Positions 36,382 through 46,819 of a DNA stretch of 64,000 nt are shown here, one piece after another; the first letter of the stretch is position 1, and each line of letters begins with the position of its first letter. Position numbers and translations under genes: made by a program. The DNA comes from Thiomicrospira sp. XS5. Its GTDB lineage: Bacteria; Pseudomonadota; Gammaproteobacteria; Thiomicrospirales; Thiomicrospiraceae. The DNA is taken from assembly GCF_001507555.1 (NCBI RefSeq), contig NZ_LQBO01000001.1, positions 2,458,700-2,522,699 of the forward strand, read 5' to 3'. The notes below the pieces were generated by a model that saw only the letters and a program-made list of their open reading frames with translations, did no database searches and was not told where the DNA came from.

Positions 36382-38460
36382 TTAGTCATCTATTAAAAAA
36401 CTAGACCATTTGGTGGCACTGTAACGTTTAGATTCCCCTAGCAGGTTCCCCATTTGTTCAATTTCATAGCCTTGCTGCGTGACAATCACACCAAATACTC
36501 TTTCAAGTGCATGGGCCAATGAACCGTCGGTTTGATTGGATTGATCATAAAAGAAATCGCCACATTGCACAGGAAACGATTCTAATGATGCAAACACTTC
36601 GGGCTTGAACCAGAACATTGTACCGGCAACAAACACTTCATCCCCATTGATGGCACTTAGATCAAGCCTTAGTTCCAGACGTTTAATCCAATTTTGATTA
36701 GAGCCCCAAAAGTACTTCAATGCCGGGGTGTGTCCATCCGGTGCCAGCATGCCATAATTTGAATTTCCAATAAATTCAGTTAAGGCTTGCTGGGCTTTTC
36801 CTTCGTCAGGTAAGAGTTGATTATATAGATAATCTCGCCATTCGTTTCCATCTTCCCGGTGAAGCGATTTTTTGGTATGAAACTTTAAAACGGCTTGATA
36901 AGCATGCGATTTCAGTTCCGGGTAGACCGCGAGGAAAGGCGCAACATCCCGCCCTAAGTTAGGCACTTGGTATACACGGGCATCCGGCCAGTATTTTTGC
37001 ACTTCTTCAACATCATCTGGTTTGGATACCGTCACCCATACATCCAGTTCCAGTTCAGATTGTTCAACCAACATGGCAATTTGTTCTAACACATCTGAAT
37101 AATAGGCGTGAATAATAATGGCTTTATCGTGCTTTTGCACCCCTTCCGATAACAGCGTTTTACAGGGTTGATCCCAATGATGTATGGCTTGGGAAGCGGC
37201 ATATAAATTAGCATGGCCCAATCGACGACTTGGCTCGAGAAACGCGCCTTCTGCCCATTCATTCCAAGCATTGATAAAGGTAAGCTGTTCTCTTTCGGGA
37301 TATTGCCACCGCATTGTAAGGATCGCATCATGCAACCATTTCGAAAAATCATCCGGGTTGCTGTTCACGAAAACACTTGCATTATGTTGCCTTCTTGGCG
37401 AATTGTCCCAACCGGGCATAACGCCTCTTGCACGATAATAATGTGTTTTAGGGGTTTCATTTAAAATATGAGAAACCGTCTGCGGATAGTCTCTTACATA
37501 ACCGTCATAGCCTGGAAATGGTATATTGAGTGGCGCAAGATGTGGCTGCGTTTGGGTTCCGACCGGCGGAAACTCAATGGCGCCATCAAAACCAATTGTT
37601 TTAGGGTCAACCATGTCTCGTGATTGCACACACATAAGATGCAATTCAGTTTGGTGATGGGCTTGCATATAATCTCGCCATCGCTGCCCTGTGGCTTTAA
37701 CATCTGGCAGTAAACTTGGATAATAAACGACCAAAATCGGTTTGCCGTCGACCGTAAAATAACGAGGATCAAGCAAATATTGCGCAACATGTTTGATAAA
37801 AGCCAAGTCGTCTTCATCACTATGCTCTTGGGCAATCAAAATTTCCTGATCTTGGCCATCCCACCTTCTCGTCCAGTTTTCATTCGCCCAACAAAGGCAT
37901 AATGGAAAATCCAGCTCCGGTTCAGCCAACCAGTTTTGAAGAGGAGTTTCCATTAACGTTTTGCCAGCAAACCAATAGTAATATACGCAGAAAGCATCAA
38001 TCCCATATTGCTTGGCTAACTCAGCCTGTTGATACATCACTTTAGAGTGACTTAAATCATAAAAGCCTAAATCCGCCGGTAAGTTAGGTTGCTCATGCCC
38101 CACAAATTGCGGTGTGCATTTCGTGACATTCGTCCATTCCGTGAAACCTTTGCCCCACCACCGGTCGTTTTCAGAAAAAGCATGAAATTGAGGTAAATAA
38201 AACGCCAATACTTGATGCGTATGTGGCCTTTTGTACATCACTCTGCTTTCTTTCGCGGACTTATGGCAATAGGCCGGATTCATAAGCACTTCGCGATTCC
38301 AAGCAATCATTTCCGCTTCCGAAATTAACTGTGCTTGCTTTTGATGACGATAAAATAAAATTTTACGGACCAACCGGCAGAAAGGCATTAGGAAAGGATA
38401 TTTTTTACAGGCAAAAATGCCTTTATTGTAGGCACGAACAAATATATCTTTAACGGTCAT
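36382..38460 (-). CDS. WbsX-like glycan enzyme fused to an RgpF-like domain
   Basis: 692 residues. After a helical start (1-80) comes a GH99-like WbsX domain (about 90-440): VLAFYLPQFHAFSENDRWWGKGFTEWTNV, CWANENWTRRWDG, FINAWNEWAEGAFLEPSRRLG. The C-terminal part (about 455-690) is like rhamnan synthesis protein F: IIHAYYSDVLEQIAML, VPNLGRDVAPFLAVYPEL, KFHTKKSLH. Such proteins occur in O-antigen and rhamnan loci and fit the rml genes here. Start 38460 is preferred; 38481 (MLKNKVK) is also possible and would overlap the methyltransferase stop. Confidence 0.83.
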   Translation of the reverse strand: MTVKDIFVRAYNKGIFACKKYPFLMPFCRLVRKILFYRHQKQAQLISEAEMIAWNREVLMNPAYCHKSAKESRVMYKRPHTHQVLAFYLPQFHAFSENDRWWGKGFTEWTNVTKCTPQFVGHEQPNLPADLGFYDLSHSKVMYQQAELAKQYGIDAFCVYYYWFAGKTLMETPLQNWLAEPELDFPLCLCWANENWTRRWDGQDQEILIAQEHSDEDDLAFIKHVAQYLLDPRYFTVDGKPILVVYYPSLLPDVKATGQRWRDYMQAHHQTELHLMCVQSRDMVDPKTIGFDGAIEFPPVGTQTQPHLAPLNIPFPGYDGYVRDYPQTVSHILNETPKTHYYRARGVMPGWDNSPRRQHNASVFVNSNPDDFSKWLHDAILTMRWQYPEREQLTFINAWNEWAEGAFLEPSRRLGHANLYAASQAIHHWDQPCKTLLSEGVQKHDKAIIIHAYYSDVLEQIAMLVEQSELELDVWVTVSKPDDVEEVQKYWPDARVYQVPNLGRDVAPFLAVYPELKSHAYQAVLKFHTKKSLHREDGNEWRDYLYNQLLPDEGKAQQALTEFIGNSNYGMLAPDGHTPALKYFWGSNQNWIKRLELRLDLSAINGDEVFVAGTMFWFKPEVFASLESFPVQCGDFFYDQSNQTDGSLAHALERVFGVIVTQQGYEIEQMGNLLGESKRYSATKWSSFLIDD

Positions 38461-38467
38461 CTTTACT

Positions 38468-39925
38468 TTATTTTTTAACATTTCGGTTGGTGAATTGGAG
38501 AAGAAAATTTTTAAATTTGCGATAAAAACCAAATAACTTGCGACATCTAGCGACTTGGCTGAGTGAGTGAGTACACTGTTCCAATTGCCGATGACAATTT
38601 GTTTGCACTGTTTGAAGCTCGGCCAATTGCTGACGCAAATCAGCGAGTTCATCCTCATTTAATGCCTTTTCAGCAGATAAGGCATTCAAGCGCTGTTCAG
38701 CTTCCGTATATCGCTGCTTTACCTCATGAATAAGCGCATCGTATTGGTTGCTTAATAAAAAATAGTCGTGCGTTTTAGGCCACTCCATTTCAACTTCCAG
38801 CGTTTGAGCTAACTGGAGTGTTTCAGCGGTTGCCGGCACTTCAAACCAGGCGTCAAAATCATCCATTTTCACGGCCATACAGTTGGACTCATTTTCCCAT
38901 CCGATTAAAATGGTATCACTTTTTTCATCAATGCCAGCCGTGGTTTTAAGTTGCCAAATCTTGGTTTGAGACGCATCTTTAAGCAGCATTTTGTGAATTC
39001 GAATCATACCGGGGATGTCGGCTGGATCAAACCGAAGTTTTTGTATATTTGACGGCAAAGAAAATGAGAGATTAATGCTTTTTTCTGTCAGGCCAACCGT
39101 TTGCGATATGGCATTCTCAGCTGTATAGGATTTTGCACCTTTTTCCTGGAAGAATAGCGTCGGTGAAATAAAAATACCGGGTAAGGCGTTTTCAGGCTTA
39201 GGCCACAAACCCTCGTTGGTTTTTGACTTAGAAAATTGTGCAGCCTCAACTTCAAGAATAAATTGATACGTATTTCCGTCTGGTAGCTTAGATAACGGTA
39301 TTAGCCACTCTGGAGGAATGCTTTTTTGTAAACTTTTACCTAACTCGGTTCCCTGAAAGCCAACGGTAACCGTATCGATAATACGCCAAGAAACCTCACC
39401 CACCGAATCGAAGAAAGCCGGAAGGTTCTGGCGACTGAAAAAACGCAAGTGCGTTTTATCAAGAAGACCGCCCGGATAATACTCAAATGTCTGATTAAGC
39501 AATTGATAAACAACCGAGACATGGCCTACATTTGGCAATGAAATGAGTAGTTTACCCGTCGGTTTCAGAACGTTTTCAAGTAAATGTTTCATGACGGATT
39601 CGGGCGCTTTAAGATGCTCTAAAATATCCGCTAAAACAATCACATCATATTGAACATCTATCGTTTTCCAACTGTTCAAATCTTCAACATCAAATGAATA
39701 AACTACCCTGTAATGATTTTTAGCCTGTTCAGCAGATTGAACATTTTGTTCAATGCCATCAACCTCACAATGGGTGTTTAATTGAAGGTACTCACCCAAT
39801 TTTCCGGTAGCACACCCCACATCAAGAATTTGGCCTGCCATCGGCAACTGCTCAAGAATTTTACTTAAGCTGTTATTTTCATGACGTGCCAGAGGTGTTC
39901 TGTCATAAAGTTCATCGGAAATCAT
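38468..39925 (-). CDS. SAM-dependent methyltransferase with C-terminal coiled coil
   Basis: 485 residues. The class I methyltransferase domain is N-terminal (residues 25-190), with the SAM motif QILDVGCATGKLGEYL and VIVLADILEHLKAPE. A beta-rich middle (about 220-400) is not recognised, and residues 405-460 form a heptad coiled coil (RYTEAEQRLNALSAEKALNEDELADLRQ). Similar proteins cap or modify polysaccharide chains in O-antigen clusters and use the coiled coil for length control, but the substrate here is unknown. It is the first gene of the minus-strand group ending with the DUF4214 protein. Confidence 0.83.
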   Translation of the reverse strand: MISDELYDRTPLARHENNSLSKILEQLPMAGQILDVGCATGKLGEYLQLNTHCEVDGIEQNVQSAEQAKNHYRVVYSFDVEDLNSWKTIDVQYDVIVLADILEHLKAPESVMKHLLENVLKPTGKLLISLPNVGHVSVVYQLLNQTFEYYPGGLLDKTHLRFFSRQNLPAFFDSVGEVSWRIIDTVTVGFQGTELGKSLQKSIPPEWLIPLSKLPDGNTYQFILEVEAAQFSKSKTNEGLWPKPENALPGIFISPTLFFQEKGAKSYTAENAISQTVGLTEKSINLSFSLPSNIQKLRFDPADIPGMIRIHKMLLKDASQTKIWQLKTTAGIDEKSDTILIGWENESNCMAVKMDDFDAWFEVPATAETLQLAQTLEVEMEWPKTHDYFLLSNQYDALIHEVKQRYTEAEQRLNALSAEKALNEDELADLRQQLAELQTVQTNCHRQLEQCTHSLSQVARCRKLFGFYRKFKNFLLQFTNRNVKK

Positions 39926-40102
39926 AAATTAAATGCTTCTTAAATTGTTTAGTAGTCAGCAGTCATAACGTTCCAGTATTAAGGGAACGCAATCGGAATA
40001 AACTCAGGGGGAGTGTCAAATCGGATAAACCAGCGTTTATAATTTTGAAACTGGTAACAGGTTAAAACGCGCTTTTGTTCGACGAAAATAGCGGCTTGAA
40101 TA

Positions 40103-41872
40103 TTAATGCCTTAACTTGTTGATGTCAACAATCTTAAATAACCCACCATTATTATATAATCCTTTGAGTTGTTGACCTGTTTGCTCGGAGAGTAAAATCA
40201 TTGTCTGGTATTCTTTTGTTAAATCGTGCAAACGGTGGGCTTTGTTTACTGTGTCGCCAATGGCGGTGTAGGTGTTTCGGAAGCGGGTGCCTAAGTCACC
40301 AACCATTGCTGGACCGGTGTGAATGCCGATGCGTACATAAATGGGCTGTTCGGGGTGTTCGGCATTATAGTCGGCTAATTTGGCTTGAATATCCAAGGCA
40401 CACTCCAGGGCTTTTTGGGCATGATCTGGTTGAGTAACTGGGGCGTTCCAGAAAGCCATGGCGGCATCGCCGATGTATTTATCCAGGGTGCCTTGGTGGT
40501 GATAAATCGCGTCCGTAATCAGAGTTAAAATTTGTCTCGCCAGCCCAGAAAATTGTTTGGTGGGTAATGTTTTTCCAAGCTGAGTAAACCCTTCTATATC
40601 GGCGAACATGACTGTAAGCTCTCGCTCTTGGGGATTTAAAGGATCTTCGTCCGAAGCTAACAACCGATCCACCACTTCGGAAGAAACATAACCATGAAAC
40701 AATCTGGTTATCTTCTTATTCTGACGTTGGACAACCATCCATTCATAGGGCACTTGCATTATCAAAACTAATAAAATCGCGGCCAGCGGTAAACTGGGCG
40801 AAAACATTAATTGATTTTGCCACCCCCAGATTGCCAAGAAGCTCCAAACGACCATCAGTAATGCCGCTGCAGCCAAACCGTAAGCGGGATGAAACCGAGA
40901 AAACAGGTAGATTAAGATTAGAATTGACATCAAGCTGAATAGCCAGGAAACGATTTTGAAATCTTCCAGCGCTGATTTAATCGGGTGCAAAAGGTTATAT
41001 AAAGTTTCAGCGTGAATGACGACGCCTGGCAACCAGGGGTGAATGGGCGTGGAAACTCGGTCAGACAACCCCAGCGCGCTGGAGCCGATAAACAGATACT
41101 TATCCTGCAAATAATCCGTCGGAACGTCGCCCATAAGAATGGCTTCGGCGGTGACTGACGGCCAATATTGATACCCTATGCGATAAGGGATTTTTTTTTC
41201 AGTCGATAGGCTGGCGCTTGGTATTTGATGTGGGTGTGTCAGTTGCCATAAGGCTAATCCGAGATTTGGCCAGGCCTGGCCATTCCAGCGAACAAGGGTG
41301 GGCAAGCGACGTATCATGCCGTCTGCGTCAACATAGGGCGTAATGTGCCCTAAACATTGGGCCGCTTCCGTCAGTTTTGCGTGGTTCGCGATGTAACCGG
41401 TGGCGGATTGCTGGGCTGGGTGGGCCGTTTGCCCTAAGACGAGATGGCCGATTTCACGCACCTGCGGGTTTTGTTCAAAATCGAATGCGACGGCTAAACA
41501 GATGGGATAGGTTTTTAAAAGCTGGGCCAAAGCCCTATCCCCTTCTGTATCTTTTGGTTCTGGCAAAACCATATCCAAAGCAAGGGCCTTGGGGTGGTAA
41601 CGAGTGAATAAGATCTCAATCAATTGGGCGAGACGTTCGCGCGACCAGGGCCAATCTCCGAACGTTTTCAAGGAGTTGTCATCAATATCTACAATAACAA
41701 TGTCTTGTACAGCCATGGGGCCTGACAGTTGCTGGGTAAAGAAATCGCCAAGCATCCAGTCCGATTTTTGTAATGCGCTGGGCACGTAAGCGAGTATAAT
41801 AACAGCCAAAAACGCAACCAGTGCTATCAAACCCCGAATGGATTTGGGATGTGCCAAAATGCGTTTTGCCAT
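40103..41872 (-). CDS. CHASE2-domain adenylate/guanylate cyclase
   Basis: 589 residues. One membrane segment near residue 15-33, an extracytoplasmic CHASE2 sensor (about 40-300; IVIVDIDDNSLKTFGDWPWSRERLAQLIE), three membrane segments (about 305-385) and a class III cyclase domain (about 420-575) with VMFADIEGFTQLGK, KYIGDAAMAFW and GIHTGPAMVGDLGTRFRNTYTAIGDTVN. The metal-binding Asp residues are present. Substrate choice (ATP rather than GTP) is inferred from the Lys/Thr-type positions and from the divergent Crp-type gene 35 bp away. It would turn an envelope signal into cAMP. Confidence 0.9.
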   Translation of the reverse strand: MAKRILAHPKSIRGLIALVAFLAVIILAYVPSALQKSDWMLGDFFTQQLSGPMAVQDIVIVDIDDNSLKTFGDWPWSRERLAQLIEILFTRYHPKALALDMVLPEPKDTEGDRALAQLLKTYPICLAVAFDFEQNPQVREIGHLVLGQTAHPAQQSATGYIANHAKLTEAAQCLGHITPYVDADGMIRRLPTLVRWNGQAWPNLGLALWQLTHPHQIPSASLSTEKKIPYRIGYQYWPSVTAEAILMGDVPTDYLQDKYLFIGSSALGLSDRVSTPIHPWLPGVVIHAETLYNLLHPIKSALEDFKIVSWLFSLMSILILIYLFSRFHPAYGLAAAALLMVVWSFLAIWGWQNQLMFSPSLPLAAILLVLIMQVPYEWMVVQRQNKKITRLFHGYVSSEVVDRLLASDEDPLNPQERELTVMFADIEGFTQLGKTLPTKQFSGLARQILTLITDAIYHHQGTLDKYIGDAAMAFWNAPVTQPDHAQKALECALDIQAKLADYNAEHPEQPIYVRIGIHTGPAMVGDLGTRFRNTYTAIGDTVNKAHRLHDLTKEYQTMILLSEQTGQQLKGLYNNGGLFKIVDINKLRH

Positions 41873-41907
41873 AAGTTACTACCGTTTTATTTAATCACTG
41901 CCAGACA

Positions 41908-42585
41908 ATGAAGACAGAAAAAAAAACTTACCCTTTGAGAGAAATCCCCCTGCTATCGGAATTAAGCGATAACAGCTTGGAAGATTTGAATCGAAAAATC
42001 AAATACATTCGTTTTAAAAAAGGCGATGTGGTTATTTTAGCGGGTGATGAAAGCAACAGCTTGATTTTTTTACTTGAAGGCGAGTTGAATGTGGTGGACA
42101 CCAATGAAGAAGGTGAGTTTTATTGGCTGGCAACCATTAAATCCGGCATTCACTTTGGGGAGCTGGGCTTGATTATTGGCCAAAAGCGCTCCGCCACCGT
42201 AATTGCCGTCCAAGAATCCGTTGTCGGCTTTTTACCTCGTAATGATGCGTTGGATCTCATCCTGAACCAGCCTACCGTGGCGTGGAAACTGATGCATCGC
42301 ATGGCAAACATCATTGAAAAAACCAATGCTCAATTAGCCATTGTCAATCTGTCTAACGCGCGTGACCGTGTTGAAGCACTGCTTTCCGAGCGCGCTGAAA
42401 CTTATGCAAACGGCATGGTTGTCATTGAAAACCTGCCTTCGCAGCAAAACCTCGCCAAAATGGCGAACACCAGCCGTGAAACCGTATCACGCATTATTTC
42501 AAAATTGATCAAAGAAGGTATTTTGGAAAAAGATTATCGTCGATTAATTGTTCGACAGCCGGACAAGCTGAAAGGCCTGTCTTAA
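41908..42585 (+). CDS. Crp-type transcription regulator
   Basis: 225 residues. The cyclic-nucleotide domain has the phosphate-binding cassette FGELGLIIGQKRSATVIA with the Gly-Glu and Arg-Ser pair of true cAMP binders. The C-terminal winged helix has SRETVSRIISKL, where Arg-Glu-x3-Arg matches the Crp recognition helix that reads TGTGA. No Cys cluster of the FNR kind is present. It is transcribed away from the CHASE2 cyclase gene. Its expected sites are found before the sugar transferase gene (9646) and the S-layer-like gene (22393). Confidence 0.87.
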   Translation: MKTEKKTYPLREIPLLSELSDNSLEDLNRKIKYIRFKKGDVVILAGDESNSLIFLLEGELNVVDTNEEGEFYWLATIKSGIHFGELGLIIGQKRSATVIAVQESVVGFLPRNDALDLILNQPTVAWKLMHRMANIIEKTNAQLAIVNLSNARDRVEALLSERAETYANGMVVIENLPSQQNLAKMANTSRETVSRIISKLIKEGILEKDYRRLIVRQPDKLKGLS

Positions 42586-42704
42586 GCACGGTCATAATTC
42601 TCTTTTGTAAAGATTCACATAAATGTCATTTTAATCACACTCAATTTTAAAATAAGCGTTCTACATTACCTGAATCGTATATTGTTATTTACAAGGTAAT
42701 CAAG

Positions 42705-44648
42705 ATGCATTTTTCCAGACGCGATTTACTCAAACTCTTTGCGGCTTCATCGGCTTCAATTGTCGTTTCTTCCGGTTTGAATGGCTGTAATTCTTCAAGC
42801 TCTAGCTCGGATGATACATCCCAAGACTCCTTAGAAAACTCAGTATCATTCAATTACGGCGTTGCTAGCGGAGATCCCTTGTCAGATCGGGTTATTCTCT
42901 GGACACGTGCGACACCGGCTGAAAAAACGTCGGTCAATATTTCTTGGGAAGTAGCCGAAGATGCGGAATTTTCCAACCTGATCAATACCGATTTTGCCAC
43001 GGTGGACGATTCAACAGACTTTACTTTAAAAGTTGACGTAACAGGCCTAACGCCCGGGAAACGTTATTTTTACCGTTTCAAGCACGGTGACACCATTTCA
43101 GAAACCGGACAAACCAAAACGCTACCAACCATTGGAGAACACGTTAAATTGGCGGTTTTTTCCTGTGCTAATTATCCAGCTGGTTACTTCCATGTTTATG
43201 CCGATGCGGCTACCAAAGCAAGAGATCTGGATGCCGTTGTCCACCTAGGCGATTATATTTATGAATATGATATCGATGGTTATCCAGATGCAGGTTCTGG
43301 AGAAAGCTTGAATCGAGTCCATCAACCCTCGCACGAGTGTATACATTTGGAAGATTACCGGACTCGCTATGCACAATATCGTTCCGATACGGATTTGCAG
43401 GCTCTACACGCACAAGTACCATTTATTTGTGTTTGGGATGATCATGAAATCGCTAATGACACTTATAAAGACGGTGCCGAAAACCATAATGAACAAACCG
43501 AAGGTGATTTTTATCGACGGCGTACTGCGGCTATTCAGGCCTGGTATGAATGGCTGCCTGTACGTACTCCAGAAGTGGAAGCGGATAAAATAAAAACCTA
43601 CCGCACATTTGAATTCGGCTCTTTAGTGTCATTAATGATGTTAGACACTCGCGTTATTGGACGAGACGAACAATTGGATTATGCCAACTACATGGATGGA
43701 ACTGGCCACTTTGATACCCTCCGTTTTAGTCAGGACTTAGTGGCTTCTGATCGCACTTTACTCGGCGAAGAACAGAAGAACTGGGCATTACAGACTCTGA
43801 TTAACTCAAAAGCCAATGGTACAACCTGGCAGGTGTTGGGCCAACAGGTACTCATGGCAAAAATGCTGTTACCGGCTTCCATCATCATGCCAGACCCGCA
43901 AACCGGACTGCCGGATCCGCAAAACCTAGTCAATTATCAAGTGGTCGCCGGAGCTTACCAACAGTTGGCCGAAGCCGTTATAACAATTTTAACTCAAAAC
44001 AACGCCCTAAACGACTATGCCACGCAAATTGACGGATTTGCCACCATGTCTGCCACACAGCAAGCCATCGCTTTAACCGAAGCGGTTAAAATAAATAACG
44101 TTGGTTTATACGGCGAAATTTTTGCCTCGCTTCCAGACACTACTCAAAATACTTTAGAAACCTATGGCGAGCTGCTTGACCCAAGCCTAAACCCATCCAT
44201 TCCTTATAACCTGGATGCTTGGGATGGCTATGCTGCAGAACGCGAAATACTGCTGCAAACGGCCAACGCTTACCAAACAAACCTTGTTGTATTAGCTGGC
44301 GATACGCACAACGCCTGGTGCAGCCATTTAACAGATCAAAACGGTAACCTAGCCGGTATCGAGTTTGCTACTAGCTCGGTTTCTTCTCCTGGCATGGAAA
44401 AATATTTAAGCATTCCAGCTGGGTACGAGGCTAGCACTGAAAGCGGCATCGAATCCTTGGTTGAAGACCTCCAATACTTTAACAGTAGTCAGCGTGGTTA
44501 CATGATTGCTACCTTCACTCCACAAAAGGCCACAACCCAATGGTTTATGATGCCACGTGAAGCTGAAAAAGGCGACCAACATCCAAACTTTTCGGTGAAC
44601 AAACAAGCTGATGTTCTAGTTGATTCTCTGAATTTAGAACTGAGTTAA
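42705..44648 (+). CDS. PhoD-like alkaline phosphatase (Tat lipoprotein)
   Basis: 647 residues. The start MHFSRRDLLKLFAASSASIV carries a twin-arginine signal and then a lipobox (LNGC) and a Ser-rich linker. The PhoD family blocks are present: YGVASGDPLSDRVILWTRA, VVHLGDYIYEYD, VWDDHEIANDTYKDGAENH and LAGDTHNAW. It is expected to hydrolyse phosphodiesters and monoesters at the cell surface with Fe3+/Ca2+. AAGG lies nine bases before the ATG. TGTCATTTTAATCAC around 42624 resembles one half of a Pho box, which is weak evidence for phosphate control. Confidence 0.92.
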   Translation: MHFSRRDLLKLFAASSASIVVSSGLNGCNSSSSSSDDTSQDSLENSVSFNYGVASGDPLSDRVILWTRATPAEKTSVNISWEVAEDAEFSNLINTDFATVDDSTDFTLKVDVTGLTPGKRYFYRFKHGDTISETGQTKTLPTIGEHVKLAVFSCANYPAGYFHVYADAATKARDLDAVVHLGDYIYEYDIDGYPDAGSGESLNRVHQPSHECIHLEDYRTRYAQYRSDTDLQALHAQVPFICVWDDHEIANDTYKDGAENHNEQTEGDFYRRRTAAIQAWYEWLPVRTPEVEADKIKTYRTFEFGSLVSLMMLDTRVIGRDEQLDYANYMDGTGHFDTLRFSQDLVASDRTLLGEEQKNWALQTLINSKANGTTWQVLGQQVLMAKMLLPASIIMPDPQTGLPDPQNLVNYQVVAGAYQQLAEAVITILTQNNALNDYATQIDGFATMSATQQAIALTEAVKINNVGLYGEIFASLPDTTQNTLETYGELLDPSLNPSIPYNLDAWDGYAAEREILLQTANAYQTNLVVLAGDTHNAWCSHLTDQNGNLAGIEFATSSVSSPGMEKYLSIPAGYEASTESGIESLVEDLQYFNSSQRGYMIATFTPQKATTQWFMMPREAEKGDQHPNFSVNKQADVLVDSLNLELS

Positions 44649-44707
44649 CCCTTCATAACTATAGTGTTAGCATGCAAAGCGCCCCGCCCTTATGCAGGGC
44701 ACCCGGC

Positions 44708-44935
44708 TGTCATGCTGAGCGAAGTCGAAGCATCTTTTGATGGGCAAACGTGTCCTGAATGAGATCCTTCGCTTTGCTCAGGATGACGCTGGCGGGTCAG
44801 GATGACAGGGGAAAATGGTCAGAGTGACAATACGGTGTCATGCTGAGCTTGTCGAAGCATCTCAAAGCGGTTTTTGCAGTGTTTGAACGGTTTTCGTTTG
44901 TCGGTGTAAAGCCCTTCGACCTGGCTCAGGGGGAT
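44708..44935. repeat. Hairpin-repeat array J
   Basis: Between phoD and the 3' end of glmS: an AGCAT-type monomer (TGTCATGCTGAGCGAAGTCGA), an inverted AGGAT-type monomer (GATCCTTCGCTTTGCTCAGGATGAC), another AGCAT-type copy near 44838, and a degraded AGGG-type copy. The AGGAT/ATCCT arms are a fourth covarying version. It probably also ends both convergent transcripts. Confidence 0.82.
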
Positions 44936-44965
44936 AAACACCAAACGACAACAAAGGTATAAAAC

Positions 44966-46819
44966 TTACTCGACCGTCACGCTTTTAGCAAGGTTACGGG
45001 GTTGATCCACATCCGTACCTTTAATCAACGCCACGTGATAGCTCAACAACTGCAATGGCACATTAAACGTAATGGGCGCGGTAATGCGCCCAACATTCGT
45101 CGTAGCCTTCACCACTTTCATATTCCCTTGAGAATCAACATCTGCCTGCTCATCTTCGAACACAATCATCTGGCCGCCACGCGCCTTGACTTCCTGAAGA
45201 TTGGACTTTAGCTTTTCCAACAAGTCATCGTGAGGTGCAATCGCAATCACCGGAATGTGCTCGTCAATCAAGGCTAAGGGACCATGCTTTAATTCGCCAG
45301 CCGGATAGGCTTCGGCATGAATATAACTGATTTCTTTTAACTTCAGTGCACCTTCCATGGCAATGGGGTACATGGTGCCGCGCCCCAAGAAAAGGGCGCT
45401 TTCTTTGTCCGCAAAGCTTTGGGCGATTTTTTTAATATCTTCTTCATGAGTCAATGCTTTTTGCAGCAGGCCTGGCAGTTTTTGCAACCCGTGAATGATT
45501 TTGCGTTCCTGGGTTTCAGACATCAGGTGCAACGCTTTACCAAGCGCCGTCACCAGCAAAGACAAGGCGACTAATTGCGTTGTAAAAGCCTTAGTAGAGG
45601 CGACACCAATTTCCGGCCCGGCATGGGTTAAGAAGGTTAAATCGGATTCGCGCGTTAAACTGGATTCTGGCACGTTACAGATCGACAAGGTGGCAATCAT
45701 CTTATCCCCTTTCAGGGCTTTGATTTGTTGAAGGGCAGCAAGGGTATCCGCGGTTTCACCGGATTGGCTAATGGTGACAAAAAGCGTGTGATCGAGTAAC
45801 ACCGGATTGCGATAACGATATTCACTGGCGACTTCCACCTGACACGGCAAACCGATAATGTCTTCAAACCAATATTTCGCGACCAAACCGGCATGATAGC
45901 TTGTACCGCAGGCAATAATTTGCACTTGCCGAACCGCTTGGAAAATGGCTTCCGCCTCATGGCCGAAAGCCGAAACCAACATATGATTTTGTGTAATGCG
46001 CCCTTCTAGTGTGTCTGTGACAGCTTGAGGCTGTTCGAAAATTTCTTTGTGCATGTAGTGACGATGTTCGCCCAAATCCACGGAATGCATACTCAAAGAA
46101 GATTGTTTGATTTCTCGAGCGACTTGATGGCCATTCACATCATAAATACTGACACTTTCACGGGTAATTTCAGCAACATCTCCTTCTTCCAGAAAGATAA
46201 AGCTCTGCGTCACCGGCAATAAAGCGGATGCATCCGAGGCAATAAAATGCTCTCCAATCCCAACACCAATCACCAAAGGGCTTCCTTTTCGAGCGGCCAC
46301 TAATGTATCGGGATCATCCACTGACATCACTCCAAAAGCATAAGCCCCTTCGAACCGGGAAACGGCTCTTTGGACAGCCCCCAATAAGGATTGCGATGTC
46401 TTCATCTGGCGGTGAATACAATGTGCGACCACTTCGGTATCTGTTTCCGAAGTAAACCGATAGCTTTCGGCAAGCTGCTCTTGTTTTAACACCTGATAGT
46501 TTTCAATAATACCGTTATGAACAACAGCAACTTGATTATTGCAAACGTGTGGATGCGCATTATTTTCGGCGGGTACGCCATGTGTGGCCCAACGTGTATG
46601 GGCAATGCCAATTTGGCCGGAAAGCGGATGCTCGGCTTCTACAATTTTAGCTTCCAAGCTTTTTATTTTTCCCAAAGCCCGAACGCGTTGGATGGTGTTT
46701 TCAGTATCCAAAACCGCGACACCGGAAGAATCATAGCCTCGGTATTCCAGTCGTTTCAAACCTTCCAATAAAATTGGGATAATATTTCGCTCTGCGATGC
46801 CGCCGACAATTCCGCACAT
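44966..46819 (-). CDS. glmS: Glutamine-fructose-6-phosphate aminotransferase GlmS
   Basis: 617 residues, near the usual 609. Class II glutaminase domain with the nucleophile Cys2 (MCGIVGG), HTRWATHG and the two SIS domains ([46 protein letters not shown]). The C terminus [15 protein letters not shown] is the conserved isomerase end. It makes glucosamine-6-phosphate for peptidoglycan and LPS. The 231-bp upstream gap shows no glmS ribozyme and no gene. Confidence 0.96.
   Translation of the reverse strand: MCGIVGGIAERNIIPILLEGLKRLEYRGYDSSGVAVLDTENTIQRVRALGKIKSLEAKIVEAEHPLSGQIGIAHTRWATHGVPAENNAHPHVCNNQVAVVHNGIIENYQVLKQEQLAESYRFTSETDTEVVAHCIHRQMKTSQSLLGAVQRAVSRFEGAYAFGVMSVDDPDTLVAARKGSPLVIGVGIGEHFIASDASALLPVTQSFIFLEEGDVAEITRESVSIYDVNGHQVAREIKQSSLSMHSVDLGEHRHYMHKEIFEQPQAVTDTLEGRITQNHMLVSAFGHEAEAIFQAVRQVQIIACGTSYHAGLVAKYWFEDIIGLPCQVEVASEYRYRNPVLLDHTLFVTISQSGETADTLAALQQIKALKGDKMIATLSICNVPESSLTRESDLTFLTHAGPEIGVASTKAFTTQLVALSLLVTALGKALHLMSETQERKIIHGLQKLPGLLQKALTHEEDIKKIAQSFADKESALFLGRGTMYPIAMEGALKLKEISYIHAEAYPAGELKHGPLALIDEHIPVIAIAPHDDLLEKLKSNLQEVKARGGQMIVFEDEQADVDSQGNMKVVKATTNVGRITAPITFNVPLQLLSYHVALIKGTDVDQPRNLAKSVTVE

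Noticed and set aside
42620..42640. Pho box upstream of phoD as a called feature
   Set aside because: Only one half (TGTCAT) is convincing, the second direct repeat is poor, and the spacing to a -10 box does not fit.
44687..44701. GCCCT-TATGC-AGGGC hairpin after phoD as a terminator
   Set aside because: The stem has only five pairs and no T-run follows on either strand.
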